Both the position numbers and the translations under genes were made by a program. This document shows positions 1 through 5,923 of a DNA stretch of 6,621 nucleotides, piece after piece. The notes beneath the pieces are model-generated. The model was not told the DNA's origin, ran no database searches, and was given only the letters and a program-made list of their open reading frames with translations. Within the stretch, counting starts at the first letter, position 1, and each line of letters begins with the position of its first letter. This DNA is from Methylococcaceae bacterium (GTDB lineage: Bacteria > Pseudomonadota > Gammaproteobacteria > Methylococcales > Methylomonadaceae), in contig CANNLO010000272.1 of assembly GCA_947505055.1 (NCBI GenBank), positions 1-6,621 of the forward strand, in the 5' to 3' direction.

Positions 1-155
1 ACTTTTATAGTTGGAATCACTATTTGAGCCACTGTCGTATCCGTACACGCTTGTTCCAGACAAACACTTCCCATTGACCTCTGGACCTACGCAACCAGCG
101 TGAGAATAAGCGCTAAAACATATAAACGCTGAACTGAGTAAATTTTGTATTTCAT
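1..155 (-). pseudogene. Small secreted cysteine-containing protein, 5' end only, frameshifted near its start
   Basis: No function is recognised. On the minus strand an ATG at 155-153 is preceded by a good ribosome binding site (AAGGA, 163-167, 7 nt spacing). Its own frame stops after 22 codons. The +2 frame is open from codon 153-151 to the left edge and reads like an exported protein: a hydrophobic segment (LLSSAFICFSAYSHA), a likely signal peptidase I site after SHA, then GCVGPEVNGKCLSG, TSVYGYDSG and an Asn/Ser-rich stretch. Adding one base to the AAAATTT tract just after codon 3 (plus-strand 141-146) joins the ATG to this frame and gives a classic signal peptide, MKYK(I/N)LLSSAF. I infer a one-base deletion (pseudogene, phase-variable tract or sequence error). 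The alternative in-frame start is a TTG at 174 with no ribosome binding site. The lipobox is poor (HAGC), so a lipoprotein is less likely. The 3' end lies outside the window. Confidence 0.55.
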
Positions 156-200
156 ATCGTTTTCCTTGGCCCAAAGATTGTATTGCTGAAAGACGCTAAG

Positions 201-237
201 CATTTTATCTGTCGTGCAAAAGCAGGGCAGATAAATG
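201..237. repeat. Imperfect inverted repeat / stem-loop
   Basis: Arm CATTTTATCTG (201-211) pairs with CAGATAAATG (228-237), 10 bp with one bulged T. Inside it TGC (215-217) pairs with GCA (222-224) around an AAAA loop. It lies about 45-80 bp upstream of the start codon of the small secreted-protein gene on the minus strand, so it could be a 5' leader hairpin or an operator. A smaller CTAAG/CTTAG hairpin follows at 243-256. There is no T tract, so it is not a convincing terminator. Confidence 0.4.
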
Positions 238-626
238 TATGACTAAGTCGGCTTAGAGGTTTAGCTTTAGTACACTGACTTTATTAATGGGGATTGTATT
301 GTTTTCGGCGAGGGTTGTCGAAGATTTGTCGACATTTTTTTGACGTTAGGCTCTCCAGGAGTCGAAGCAAAAAGAAACAGGCATTGCAATCGAGCAACTG
401 AGTTTGCCTGACGACCGCTTATCAACCAATTCTTGTCACACCAATCACAATCATCTGGGTCAGCTATGGGTCGATTCCTGGCGGTCGGCCTATCTCAGAT
501 AATTAATATCCAGTGACTGCTATCGAGTAATTTTCCATGGCCGGATTTCCATAATCATGAGTGCCTGGTATGCTTGTGAATGGGTTGCGAGCGATCAATA
601 TGATAGAGCTGGCAGACATGTTTTGG
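238..626. other. Gene-poor stretch with no supported gene
   Basis: No open frame here has both a start and a ribosome binding site. The longest stop-free run is about 75 codons on the minus strand (494 down to 270, TAA at 269-267). It includes the cysteine-containing phrase DPDDCDWCDKNW but has no usable start at its beginning. A plus-strand run of about 50 codons ends at the TAA near 500. I do not recognise either, and neither is convincing; they may be remnants of decayed genes. A small CTAAG/CTTAG hairpin lies at 243-256. No transposon ends, tRNA or long direct repeats were seen. Confidence 0.4.
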
Positions 627-839
627 CTATTTATCGCCGGACAGTTTTGCAATTAACCCGGCGAGCAGCCTTCCAATGGTTGGTGGTATCGGTGGAGTAG
701 ATGTTACTGGAAATCCATTCGGCACCGATTCTAACGACCAGATGACTTCATCGATTTTAGGCGATAACTGGTCGTCTACATCAAACCTCGGCGGTATTTT
801 TCTGACTTGTGAACGAAATCTTGAAAAGGATGGAGGATG
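627..839 (-). other. Possible coding remnant directly after the second lipoprotein gene, in the same frame
   Basis: After the TGA of the lipoprotein gene (842-840) the same frame stays open for 70 codons to a TAG at 629-627. The translation looks protein-like at its end, with IDEVIWSLESVPNGF, a Pro/Thr-rich patch (STPPIPPTIG) and a terminal RLLAGLIAKLSGDK. There is no ATG, and the only GTG is internal, so it cannot be a stand-alone gene as it stands. Options are a read-through or once-longer C-terminus of the lipoprotein, the 3' end of a decayed gene, or chance. The better-matched paralogue ends soon after its GNLA motif, which argues against a long natural C-terminus. The opposite strand is also open here (676-945) but has no ribosome binding site. 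Confidence 0.25.
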
Positions 840-1454
840 TCAGTATCGATTGAGAAATACGTCCTTTTTCTGCCTTTCCTTCGTGATAATTACGCTGATG
901 ACGGCCAGATTGCCATGCAGATTTTTGTTCCCTCTATTTTCATAAATGAGATCGCTTACAACCTCACCCGCCCATCCCAGTTCTCGATAATTCATCAGAT
1001 AAGGACTTACCGGCAATAACCGTGGATCATATTGTCGCAAAATTGATTTATCTTCGATCGTGTTCTGTTGTTCGTTTAACAGGCTCGCTCTTACCACTTC
1101 TTCTTCGGGCAATAGATAGGTTGGGTAGTAATTTTTTCGAATACGCTCTGTTACCAAGAACCAGGTTTCCTCGTCAAAATACTCTTGTTCCTCAAAATAA
1201 GTGAAACGAGCTTTCTTTCTGAATTTTTTGTTATCGATCTTGCGATACGATTCGTCCAGCGCCAGAATTTGCTCGCATTCATAGCGGACAAGCTGGTAAC
1301 TTTTCCGTGCGTTAAACGCAGACCCTGATTGACGCGCTTCTGCACACTCATCAATTGCCAGTGTTTTTAGCGGATTTGGCTTTGGTGGTGCAGTTGCGCA
1401 ACCAGGAAGCCATAATGCTATCGACACCATCAAAATGTTGAGCGCTCTTTTCAT
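840..1454 (-). CDS. Predicted outer-membrane lipoprotein of unknown function (204 aa), paralogue of the gene upstream
   Basis: The N-terminus is a lipoprotein signal peptide: MKR, a hydrophobic run, then lipobox LPGC with Cys19 as the lipidated residue. The +2 residue is Ala, not Asp, so sorting to the outer membrane is expected. The mature part starts with a Pro-rich linker (APPKPNP). DECA (Cys37) and YECEQI (Cys60) follow; this cysteine pair could form a disulphide in the periplasm. Further on are W98, YP (110-111), LPE (115-117), YREL (156-159) and GNLA (181-184). The upstream gene shares the same landmarks, so the two are diverged tandem paralogues. The ATG at 1454 overlaps the upstream stop (ATGA) and has a strong site, GGGAGG (1461-1466), 6 nt away, which points to translational coupling. 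The central region is charged (KKFRKKARF, EEQEYFDEE). I do not recognise the family and assign no function. No terminator is visible after the TGA stop. Confidence 0.8.
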   Translation of the reverse strand: MKRALNILMVSIALWLPGCATAPPKPNPLKTLAIDECAEARQSGSAFNARKSYQLVRYECEQILALDESYRKIDNKKFRKKARFTYFEEQEYFDEETWFLVTERIRKNYYPTYLLPEEEVVRASLLNEQQNTIEDKSILRQYDPRLLPVSPYLMNYRELGWAGEVVSDLIYENRGNKNLHGNLAVISVIITKERQKKDVFLNRY

Positions 1455-2059
1455 TGGTAGCCTCCCGCCAGGTTTCCGCCTAAACCGTGCGGGTAGCGCC
1501 GATGCGCTTCCTTGCCGAGGATGGATTCAAGCTCCTGATAGTGCCATGGTCTACATAGTGTTTTTTGCATTATCACTGACGACTTCGCCATTAACCCGTT
1601 AATCTCGATCAACTCCTTGTCGTTTAATTGGCCCAGCTTTCCAGGCAAGACGGTTGCTTTTGAGTTGCGCTCTTCCAATTGTTTCTGGCCTTCTAAATCG
1701 CTAATTCCATGTCTCTTGTTTCTTTCGGGCAATTTCATGTCCGGGTAGTGTTCGTCGATATACAGCCCCTTAACGAATTCCCAGCACAGTGCATATTCCT
1801 CTAGCGGATCTGTTCGCATCTTTCTTTCGGACTCGGGTGATCTTACAAGATCAAGCGCCATAATTTTCTGCACATTAACAATTTGATGGCATTCGTGATG
1901 CGCCTGCAAATACCCCTGCTCGCCGCTGATCTTGGTTTCAGACATCCGTTTCATGGCGCACTCATCCATCTTCGCATTTTGCAATAAGGCGAATCGCTGA
2001 GCCTGCGTGCAACTGGATAGTCCCGCGACAATCATTAACAACATAAACAGCCTAAACAT
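1451..2059 (-). CDS. Predicted outer-membrane lipoprotein of unknown function (202 aa), first gene of a tandem pair
   Basis: A short signal peptide (MFRLFMLLMIVAG) ends in lipobox LSSC, with Cys17 as the lipidation site and Thr at +2, consistent with the outer membrane. The mature protein holds DECA (Cys34) and HECHQI (Cys57), spaced exactly as in the downstream gene (23 residues). It also has W93, YP (105-106), LPE (110-112), YQEL (174-177) and GNLA near the C-terminus (195-198). Two extra cysteines (92 and 169) are not obviously shared with the paralogue. The start at 2059 has a good site, GAGG (2067-2070), 7 nt away. The stop overlaps the next gene's ATG, so the two are almost certainly one transcript. 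A small palindrome (2076-2091) lies just before the ribosome binding site. The family is not recognised. By analogy with other lipoprotein pairs it may act as an envelope complex, but that is inference. Confidence 0.82.
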   Translation of the reverse strand: MFRLFMLLMIVAGLSSCTQAQRFALLQNAKMDECAMKRMSETKISGEQGYLQAHHECHQIVNVQKIMALDLVRSPESERKMRTDPLEEYALCWEFVKGLYIDEHYPDMKLPERNKRHGISDLEGQKQLEERNSKATVLPGKLGQLNDKELIEINGLMAKSSVIMQKTLCRPWHYQELESILGKEAHRRYPHGLGGNLAGGYQ

Positions 2060-2075
2060 AACACTTCCTCTTCTT

Positions 2076-2091
2076 TTAGCTTTGTAGCTAA
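2076..2091 (-). promoter_or_regulatory. Small palindrome in the leader of the lipoprotein operon
   Basis: TTAGCT and AGCTAA form a perfect 6-bp inverted repeat around a 4-nt loop, 5 bp from the ribosome binding site of the first lipoprotein gene. It could be a repressor operator or an mRNA hairpin affecting initiation. It superficially recalls the KorB operator (TTTAGC/GCTAAA), but the spacing is wrong. The function is inferred from position only. Confidence 0.3.
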
Positions 2092-2238
2092 CTCTCTCAC
2101 ATCTCGTAAAAGACGCAAGGGGTGATTTGTTGTTTTTGATCCCTGTCTACACCTGGTCTGGGGGATGGTAAATTTGCAGAAACAATGAAAAATATTTTTA
2201 GTGATTCACTGAAATAATTCACTTTTAGAGACGGCTTC

Positions 2239-2262
2239 TGATGATTACACTTATTATCATCA
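2239..2262. repeat. Inverted repeat TGATGAT / ATCATCA
   Basis: There are 7-bp perfect arms (2239-2245 and 2256-2262) around a 10-nt AT-rich spacer. Arm length and spacing suit a protein-binding site or a weak hairpin. There is no direct evidence of function. Confidence 0.35.
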
Positions 2263-2287
2263 CTAAACACCAAAACCCAACCTTGGG

Positions 2288-2303
2288 AATTATCTAGGTA
2301 ATT
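2288..2303. repeat. 16-bp near-palindrome AATTATCTAGGTAATT
   Basis: Seven of eight base pairs are symmetrical, centred on CTAG. It directly follows a CCCAA/TTGGG mini-palindrome (2276-2287), so two dyads sit back to back. It has the form of a repressor operator, but the binding protein is unknown. Confidence 0.35.
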
Positions 2304-2397
2304 TTATGGGGGTTGCGGATAACTACATAGCGCCGGAAGCCTTGTACTTTCTGGATTGATAGATAATCTAAGGGGGCTTAAGCTCGCTTTGTTATCT

Positions 2398-2422
2398 CAG
2401 ATGCACTGACAATTTGCATCTG
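2398..2422. repeat. Perfect 8-bp inverted repeat CAGATGCA / TGCATCTG
   Basis: The arms are at 2398-2405 and 2415-2422 with a 9-nt loop. It is the longest perfect dyad in the gene-poor stretch. No T run follows on either strand, so a terminator is unlikely. A binding site or a folded leader or small RNA is more plausible. Confidence 0.4.
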
Positions 2423-2546
2423 GTGCTTCCACCGCAATGGAATTTTTCGAAAGTATCCAAAGCAAACTACTATCAGTGAAGAATTGTTGACCAAGTTTGA
2501 TACCTAATCTAGAATTGCCTGTGGTTGCCCACCTTACTTGCACACG

Positions 2547-2568
2547 AGTAAAAAAAGGCTTTTTTACT
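2547..2568. repeat. A/T-rich 9-bp inverted repeat AGTAAAAAA / TTTTTTACT
   Basis: The arms are at 2547-2555 and 2560-2568 with a 4-nt AGGC loop. The A and T runs next to each other give bent, easily melted DNA. It lies about 100 bp upstream of the Sel1-like gene, where a promoter or upstream activating region would be expected. As RNA the stem would be weak, so a terminator role is doubtful. Confidence 0.35.
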
Positions 2569-2596
2569 GTTGTCATTGAATTAATTTCTTTGAATA

Positions 2597-2649
2597 GCCT
2601 CGCCGTCGGGGATTTAAACGTGTGCGCCTGACCCGAAAGTCGGCGTGGC
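2597..2649 (+). promoter_or_regulatory. GC-rich stem-loop in the leader of the Sel1-like gene
   Basis: Three successive helices stack. GCC (2597-2599) pairs with GGC (2647-2649), CGCCG (2601-2605) with CGGCG (2641-2645), and CGGG (2607-2610) with CCCG (2632-2635). Only a T-T mismatch and a small asymmetric internal loop interrupt them. The terminal loop is 21 nt (2611-2631). The structure ends 3 nt before the GAGGA ribosome binding site, so it could gate translation or be bound by a regulator. I do not recognise a known riboswitch. Regulation is inferred from structure and position. Confidence 0.45.
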
Positions 2650-2652
2650 GTT

Positions 2653-2657
2653 GAGGA
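2653..2657 (+). promoter_or_regulatory. Ribosome binding site of the Sel1-like gene
   Basis: GAGGA lies 8 nt before the ATG at 2666. It decides the start: the downstream open part of the gene has no ATG near its beginning and only a TTG at 2975 with no ribosome binding site, so translation was designed to begin at 2666, upstream of the in-frame TGA. Confidence 0.75.
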
Positions 2658-2665
2658 AATTTATT

Positions 2666-3817
2666 ATGACTATCAAAGAATTTGCTTATTCGGCGCAGCA
2701 ACATCTTCAAGCCCAAACCGGCCAGAGCCTCAAACGAGCCCACATTTACGAGTTTTTAGCCGCCTCATTTGGTTTCAACTCATTCGCAGCACTTTGCACT
2801 GAATCCGTTGTATTCCAGGGATGACAAGAGCCAAAGCATGACTCACAGTACAATCAGTCTTTACGTCAACGTTGCCTGGAACTGGGATACCAGTCAACAA
2901 TAGCTGATATCGTATTTTCTGAATTTCCACCTTTTATTGCAGAACAGCGAATTACCTTCACAACGTTTTCTGCTTTGGTAGTAAAACTGCGACGCCAATT
3001 GTCTTACCATCATGAATATCCAGATTGGGAAGACGATGATGAGATCGAAGATGAAGAAAATCTAGCCGATATAATTGATGATGATTGGCCTCCTCTCTAC
3101 GATGATATTCAACAGGATCATTTTCCACCTGACTTATTGTCTGGGCTCGAAGCCGCGGCTGCAAAAGATAATTCATATGCTCACTATGCACTCGCCCTAA
3201 TCCACATGCCAATTGATGTCGATGACCGCGAAGCCGGTATTGATTATTGGTACAACCAGGAAAAGAGTGGTCGCGTGTTAACTGGTGTAGAAAAGGAGTG
3301 GTCAGACAACTATGCAAAAATGCTCACCAACGACGCGAAATTTGAATTCCATCTTCGCGAGGCTGGTCGACTAGGCAATGAGCAGGCTCTCCTTGATCTG
3401 GCTGACAAGTTCGACGATCCCTCATTTTTTGAAGCAGCGAAAGATTTAGCTGATCATAATCCGCTAAGAGCTGCTGAAGTTGCCGAGAAATTGGGCCGAA
3501 AAGAAGATGTCCATCACTGGTTATCAATTGCGGCTAAAGCAGGTGATATTCATTCAATTCTTCGACTTATCGAAGAGTTTGAAAACCATGACCTGCAGAG
3601 TTGCTGGACATGGCTATATTTTGCGCAGTTACTCGGAACTGATCTGACAAGGGATGATTACTATGCAATAAACGAAGATGGTTCTATCTACGACGATGAT
3701 GTCGGTGGACCGCTTCATGTCGCCGGTCGTGGTGGGATAAATATTACCCCTTTGAGTGAGAATCAAGACTCTCTCGCTCGACAGGCGGCCCAAGAAATCT
3801 TTGATAGTCTTCATTAG
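2666..3817 (+). pseudogene. Sel1/TPR-like repeat protein with acidic linker, interrupted by one in-frame TGA at codon 53
   Basis: From the ATG at 2666 the frame is open to TAG 3815-3817 (383 codons) except for a single TGA at 2822-2824. The 52 residues before the stop form a compact domain (MTIKEFAYSAQQHL, HIYEFLAASFGFNSFAAL). The frame then continues (QEPKHDSQYNQSL) without any shift. Residues ~120-145 are extremely acidic (DWEDDDEIEDEEN, then DDDWPPLYDD). The rest is helical with Sel1/TPR-like units such as LREAGRLGNEQALLDLAD and WLSIAAKAGDIHSILRLIEE; such repeats mediate protein contacts. From memory, similar N-termini occur in proteins of Pseudomonas-type integrative elements; I could not check this. 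The most economical explanation is a recent nonsense change (for example CGA to TGA). Read-through is possible, since UGA followed by C is a leaky context, and so is sequence error. No selenocysteine hairpin is evident after the TGA. A truncated product from TTG 2975 lacks a ribosome binding site. Confidence 0.72.
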
Positions 3818-3870
3818 CGACTAGAGCTTTTGGGCTACAAATTTCGAATGCGAGGAATCCATCGGCAACT

Positions 3871-3892
3871 GCCCAATCTAAAGTGATTGGGC
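3871..3892. terminator. Likely bidirectional terminator between convergent genes
   Basis: GCCCAATC (3871-3878) and GATTGGGC (3885-3892) form a perfect 8-bp stem with a 6-nt loop. It lies in the 93-bp gap between the ends of the Sel1-like gene (plus) and parB (minus), where a shared terminator is expected. The plus-strand tail (TGTTTGTC) is only modestly T-rich, and the minus-strand tail is poor in T. Confidence 0.6.
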
Positions 3893-3910
3893 TGTTTGTC
3901 AGAATTTCGT

Positions 3911-4897
3911 TTATTGATTTTCAATCCCTTTGCTAACTAAATCATTCACAAATTCGTGAAGAGCTTTTTCCCGCTCTTCATCAAGAGCGTTACATGCGAT
4001 AGTCAGTGTGATTTTTTTTCCATTATTTTTTAGCTTTCCGACTGCTTTTCCTTTTTTGTTTAGGAAAAGCATCGGCTCCGATTGCTGTGAATCTGAATTA
4101 TTATTGTTTGCAACCTGCTTAGTCACTGACCCTGGATTTGTTTGATTCACGACATCGGATTCCATGCTCACAATTCGCTCAATCTCGGATACCATGCGTA
4201 TTTGAGACAGTACCCCTGTCTCTATGAGCTCAATCGCCTTCATTGTTGCTTCGCGGTATTTTTCTGATGCTCCGGATTCATTTGCGAACATTCTCTTTAG
4301 ATCTTCAGCTGCCGTTCTATTGAGAAGGGATGGCTTGTTATCTAACGATTCTCTTAACCATACGGGTAACTCCATGAACGCCAGATACCGGTATAGTTCA
4401 ACGCGCGTTTTTTTTAGGTATCGAGCCAATTCTGCTCTACTTCCAAACCGATCTTTAATGCTGTGGATAGCTAATGCTACCTCGTAGTCGCTTAAATCTT
4501 CTCGATCTACATTTTCGGCTACCGCGATGAGGGCCATTTGCATGTCATCAGCGCATTTGACTATTGCGTTGATATGGGACTTTTTTAGTAGATTGTGTGC
4601 CCGCCACCGTCTTTCGCCAACAATGATTTGGAATCGGTTTTCATGTTTTCTTACGACAATAGGCTCGATCAATCCATGAGCATCAATTGATTCGGCTAAT
4701 TGCTCAATTTTATCTTGCTGGAAATCTCGTCTAGGTTGCCATGGATTTGGGTCTATTAATTCCATTGCCACTGGCTGACTTTCGCCATCGTTGCCGATCA
4801 ATGAGAATATCGGCTCTGATGCACGATGTTTATCCAAGTTATCCATTGACATGGATTTCAGCTTGTCGAGAGGGGATTGTTTTTTATTTTCGTTCAT
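3911..4897 (-). CDS. parB: ParB/Spo0J-type partition protein (328 aa)
   Basis: ParB binds centromere (parS) sites, uses CTP to clamp and spread on DNA, and stimulates the ParA ATPase to segregate a replicon. The family motifs appear in order. NPWQPR (51-56) and GLIEPIVVR (75-83, box I) come first, then GERRWRA (94-100, box II, CTP-binding arginines) and ENVDREDLS (128-136, box III). A helix-turn-helix follows at about 150-178 (FGSRAELARYLKK, VELYRYLAFMELP). A low-complexity linker (NNNNSDSQQ) leads to a short C-terminal domain, probably for dimerisation. I chose ATG 4897 because AGGA (4906-4909) lies 8 nt upstream. A start at 4975 would give 354 aa but would translate through the palindrome at 4916-4938 and overlap parA. 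It follows parA by 46 bp and is probably co-transcribed. The palindromes are probably its own binding sites and may also mediate autorepression (inference). Confidence 0.92.
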   Translation of the reverse strand: MNENKKQSPLDKLKSMSMDNLDKHRASEPIFSLIGNDGESQPVAMELIDPNPWQPRRDFQQDKIEQLAESIDAHGLIEPIVVRKHENRFQIIVGERRWRAHNLLKKSHINAIVKCADDMQMALIAVAENVDREDLSDYEVALAIHSIKDRFGSRAELARYLKKTRVELYRYLAFMELPVWLRESLDNKPSLLNRTAAEDLKRMFANESGASEKYREATMKAIELIETGVLSQIRMVSEIERIVSMESDVVNQTNPGSVTKQVANNNNSDSQQSEPMLFLNKKGKAVGKLKNNGKKITLTIACNALDEEREKALHEFVNDLVSKGIENQ

Positions 4898-4915
4898 CGC
4901 AAGAATCCTACATTC

Positions 4916-4938
4916 ATCTGTTCCATAATGGAACACAT
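4916..4938. promoter_or_regulatory. ParB-site-like palindrome 1, between parA and parB
   Basis: The core arms TGTTCCAT and ATGGAACA flank a central A (4919-4935). The outer bases match the other two copies except for one change (C at 4918). It fills half of the 46-bp parA-parB gap, 18 bp before the parB start, so ParB bound here could act on segregation and on parB expression. The role is inferred from copy number and position. Confidence 0.75.
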
Positions 4939-4943
4939 CGAAA

Positions 4944-5783
4944 TTAAGCGTTGCCGCTTTCGTCGCTATTTTCAAGCCCCAATGTGTTTATCAGGAATGT
5001 TGCAAGATCAGCAAAATCTTTTGCTACTCTCCCGTCTTTTTCCATTTTTCGTATAGGAACGCGAGCAATCGATGCGTCGCCGACTTTGGCGCCGGCATGT
5101 ATGATGACCGGCAGAATATTTCCAATTTTTTCCTGTACGGTCTCTAAAATAGCTTTACAAGCTCGTCTACGTTCATCATGCCTTGAAATCAGCACTCCTA
5201 TATTGACCAAATCAGGATTAATGCTTTCTTTTATTCTTTCGATATAGGCGACCAAATCGGCAACCCCATACAAGGGGTACTGGCTACTTGTTTCGATTGG
5301 AACTATATAATGAGTGGATGCGGCAAGGGCATTACCGGTTAGCAGCCTTAGCGACGGCGGGGTGTCTATAATTATTACATCGTAAGCCTCGCGCAACAGC
5401 CCGATACGACGACGCATTTCCTCATAAGGTCTCGGCGAATGATTTCTAAGCGACTCTTCTACTGACTGATCGAGTTCCAAAGAACCAGGAATTAGATGCA
5501 CATTTTCAAATCCAGGGTTTGTTTCAACCTGAATCGATGCCATTATTTCTTCAAGATTACCCCGAAACAGTGTGCTTGCGTTTTTGCTCAAAGTCGATGG
5601 ATGAGCGACACTTATATGAGCACTCGCATTTGCTTGTGGATCAACGTCAATGACAAGTACGTTATATCCTTGGCTCCCAAGTTCGGCTGCAAGATTTACT
5701 GCTAACGTTGTTTTTGCTGAACCGCCTTTTTGAATGGCTACAGATATAACTGCTGCTGGTTTTTTGATTTTTTGCTCGCTCAT
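4944..5783 (-). CDS. parA: ParA-type partition ATPase (279 aa)
   Basis: ParA is a Walker-type ATPase that binds the nucleoid non-specifically and, with ParB on its centromere, moves and positions the replicon. A deviant Walker A motif lies near the N-terminus, KGGSAKTT (19-26) with signature Lys19 and catalytic Lys24. IDVDPQANAS (45-54, Walker A') and VIIIDTPPS (136-144, Walker B) follow. The usual GK glycine is Ala here, which the K-G-G-x-x-K-T/S pattern tolerates. The length and lack of an N-terminal helix-turn-helix domain place it with the small Soj/type Ib-like ParAs rather than P1/F ParA or SopA, so autoregulation, if any, more likely comes from ParB. The ATG at 5783 has AAAGG 7 nt upstream. 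The gene ends in TAA at 4944-4946, 46 bp before parB. It is 192 bp downstream of the recombinase gene, with two palindromes in the gap. Confidence 0.93.
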   Translation of the reverse strand: MSEQKIKKPAAVISVAIQKGGSAKTTLAVNLAAELGSQGYNVLVIDVDPQANASAHISVAHPSTLSKNASTLFRGNLEEIMASIQVETNPGFENVHLIPGSLELDQSVEESLRNHSPRPYEEMRRRIGLLREAYDVIIIDTPPSLRLLTGNALAASTHYIVPIETSSQYPLYGVADLVAYIERIKESINPDLVNIGVLISRHDERRRACKAILETVQEKIGNILPVIIHAGAKVGDASIARVPIRKMEKDGRVAKDFADLATFLINTLGLENSDESGNA

Positions 5784-5823
5784 TTTTATTCCTTTGGCTT
5801 TGCCTAAATGTTAGAGATTTTTG

Positions 5824-5846
5824 ATGTGTTCCATAATGGAACACAT
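5824..5846. promoter_or_regulatory. ParB-site-like palindrome 2, upstream of parA
   Basis: A perfect dyad: 11-bp arms ATGTGTTCCAT and ATGGAACACAT around a central A. It starts 41 bp upstream of the parA start codon, where the parA promoter is expected, so it is well placed as both centromere and operator. Its centre is exactly 100 bp from palindrome 3. Confidence 0.8.
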
Positions 5847-5923
5847 GGTTTTTTATGATGCAAAACCCATTCTCCAGACATTTTTAAAGATGCAAGCCCT
5901 TGAATTGATTTTTTTGAATAACG

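Larger units (their letters stand above)
2092..2596. other. Intergenic region between divergent genes, rich in inverted repeats
   Basis: No protein gene is supported. The only start codons open frames of 7-17 codons (for example 2305 and 2437), none with a ribosome binding site. The region must contain the divergent promoters for the lipoprotein pair (leftward) and the Sel1-like gene (rightward), but I see no clear -35/-10 pair. Its notable content is a series of short inverted repeats. AGTGATTCACT (2200-2210) is a perfect 11-bp palindrome, and CCCAA/TTGGG lies at 2276-2287. The larger ones are listed separately. A small RNA, operators or part of a replication or recombination site are all possible and unproven. 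Confidence 0.5.

Noticed and set aside
676..945. Plus-strand 89-codon open frame (Gly-rich, MVGGIGGVDV)
   Set aside because: It has no ribosome binding site and overlaps the 3' end of the well-supported lipoprotein gene on the other strand. It is mostly the antisense of the Pro-rich minus-strand frame.
2076..2091. KorB-type operator
   Set aside because: The half sites resemble TTTAGC/GCTAAA, but the spacer is 6 nt rather than one, and the ParB here has its own better-matching palindromes.
840..2824. UGA reassigned to tryptophan (alternative genetic code)
   Set aside because: Tryptophan is encoded by TGG throughout. The lipoprotein pair uses an ATGA stop/start overlap, and the other genes end normally at TAA or TAG.
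2822..2870. Selenocysteine at the in-frame TGA
   Set aside because: No stable stem-loop of bacterial SECIS type is visible just after the TGA, only a 4-bp GACT/AGTC pairing. The protein type is not a known selenoprotein.
2958..3317. Minus-strand 119-codon open frame
   Set aside because: It is antisense to the acidic stretch of the Sel1-like gene. Its His/Arg/Leu-rich composition is what GAT/GAA-rich codons give in reverse.
3911..4975. Longer parB starting at 4975 (354 aa)
   Set aside because: The extra 26 residues are a translation of the palindrome and of the end of parA. ATG 4897 has a proper ribosome binding site and a ParB-like N-terminus.
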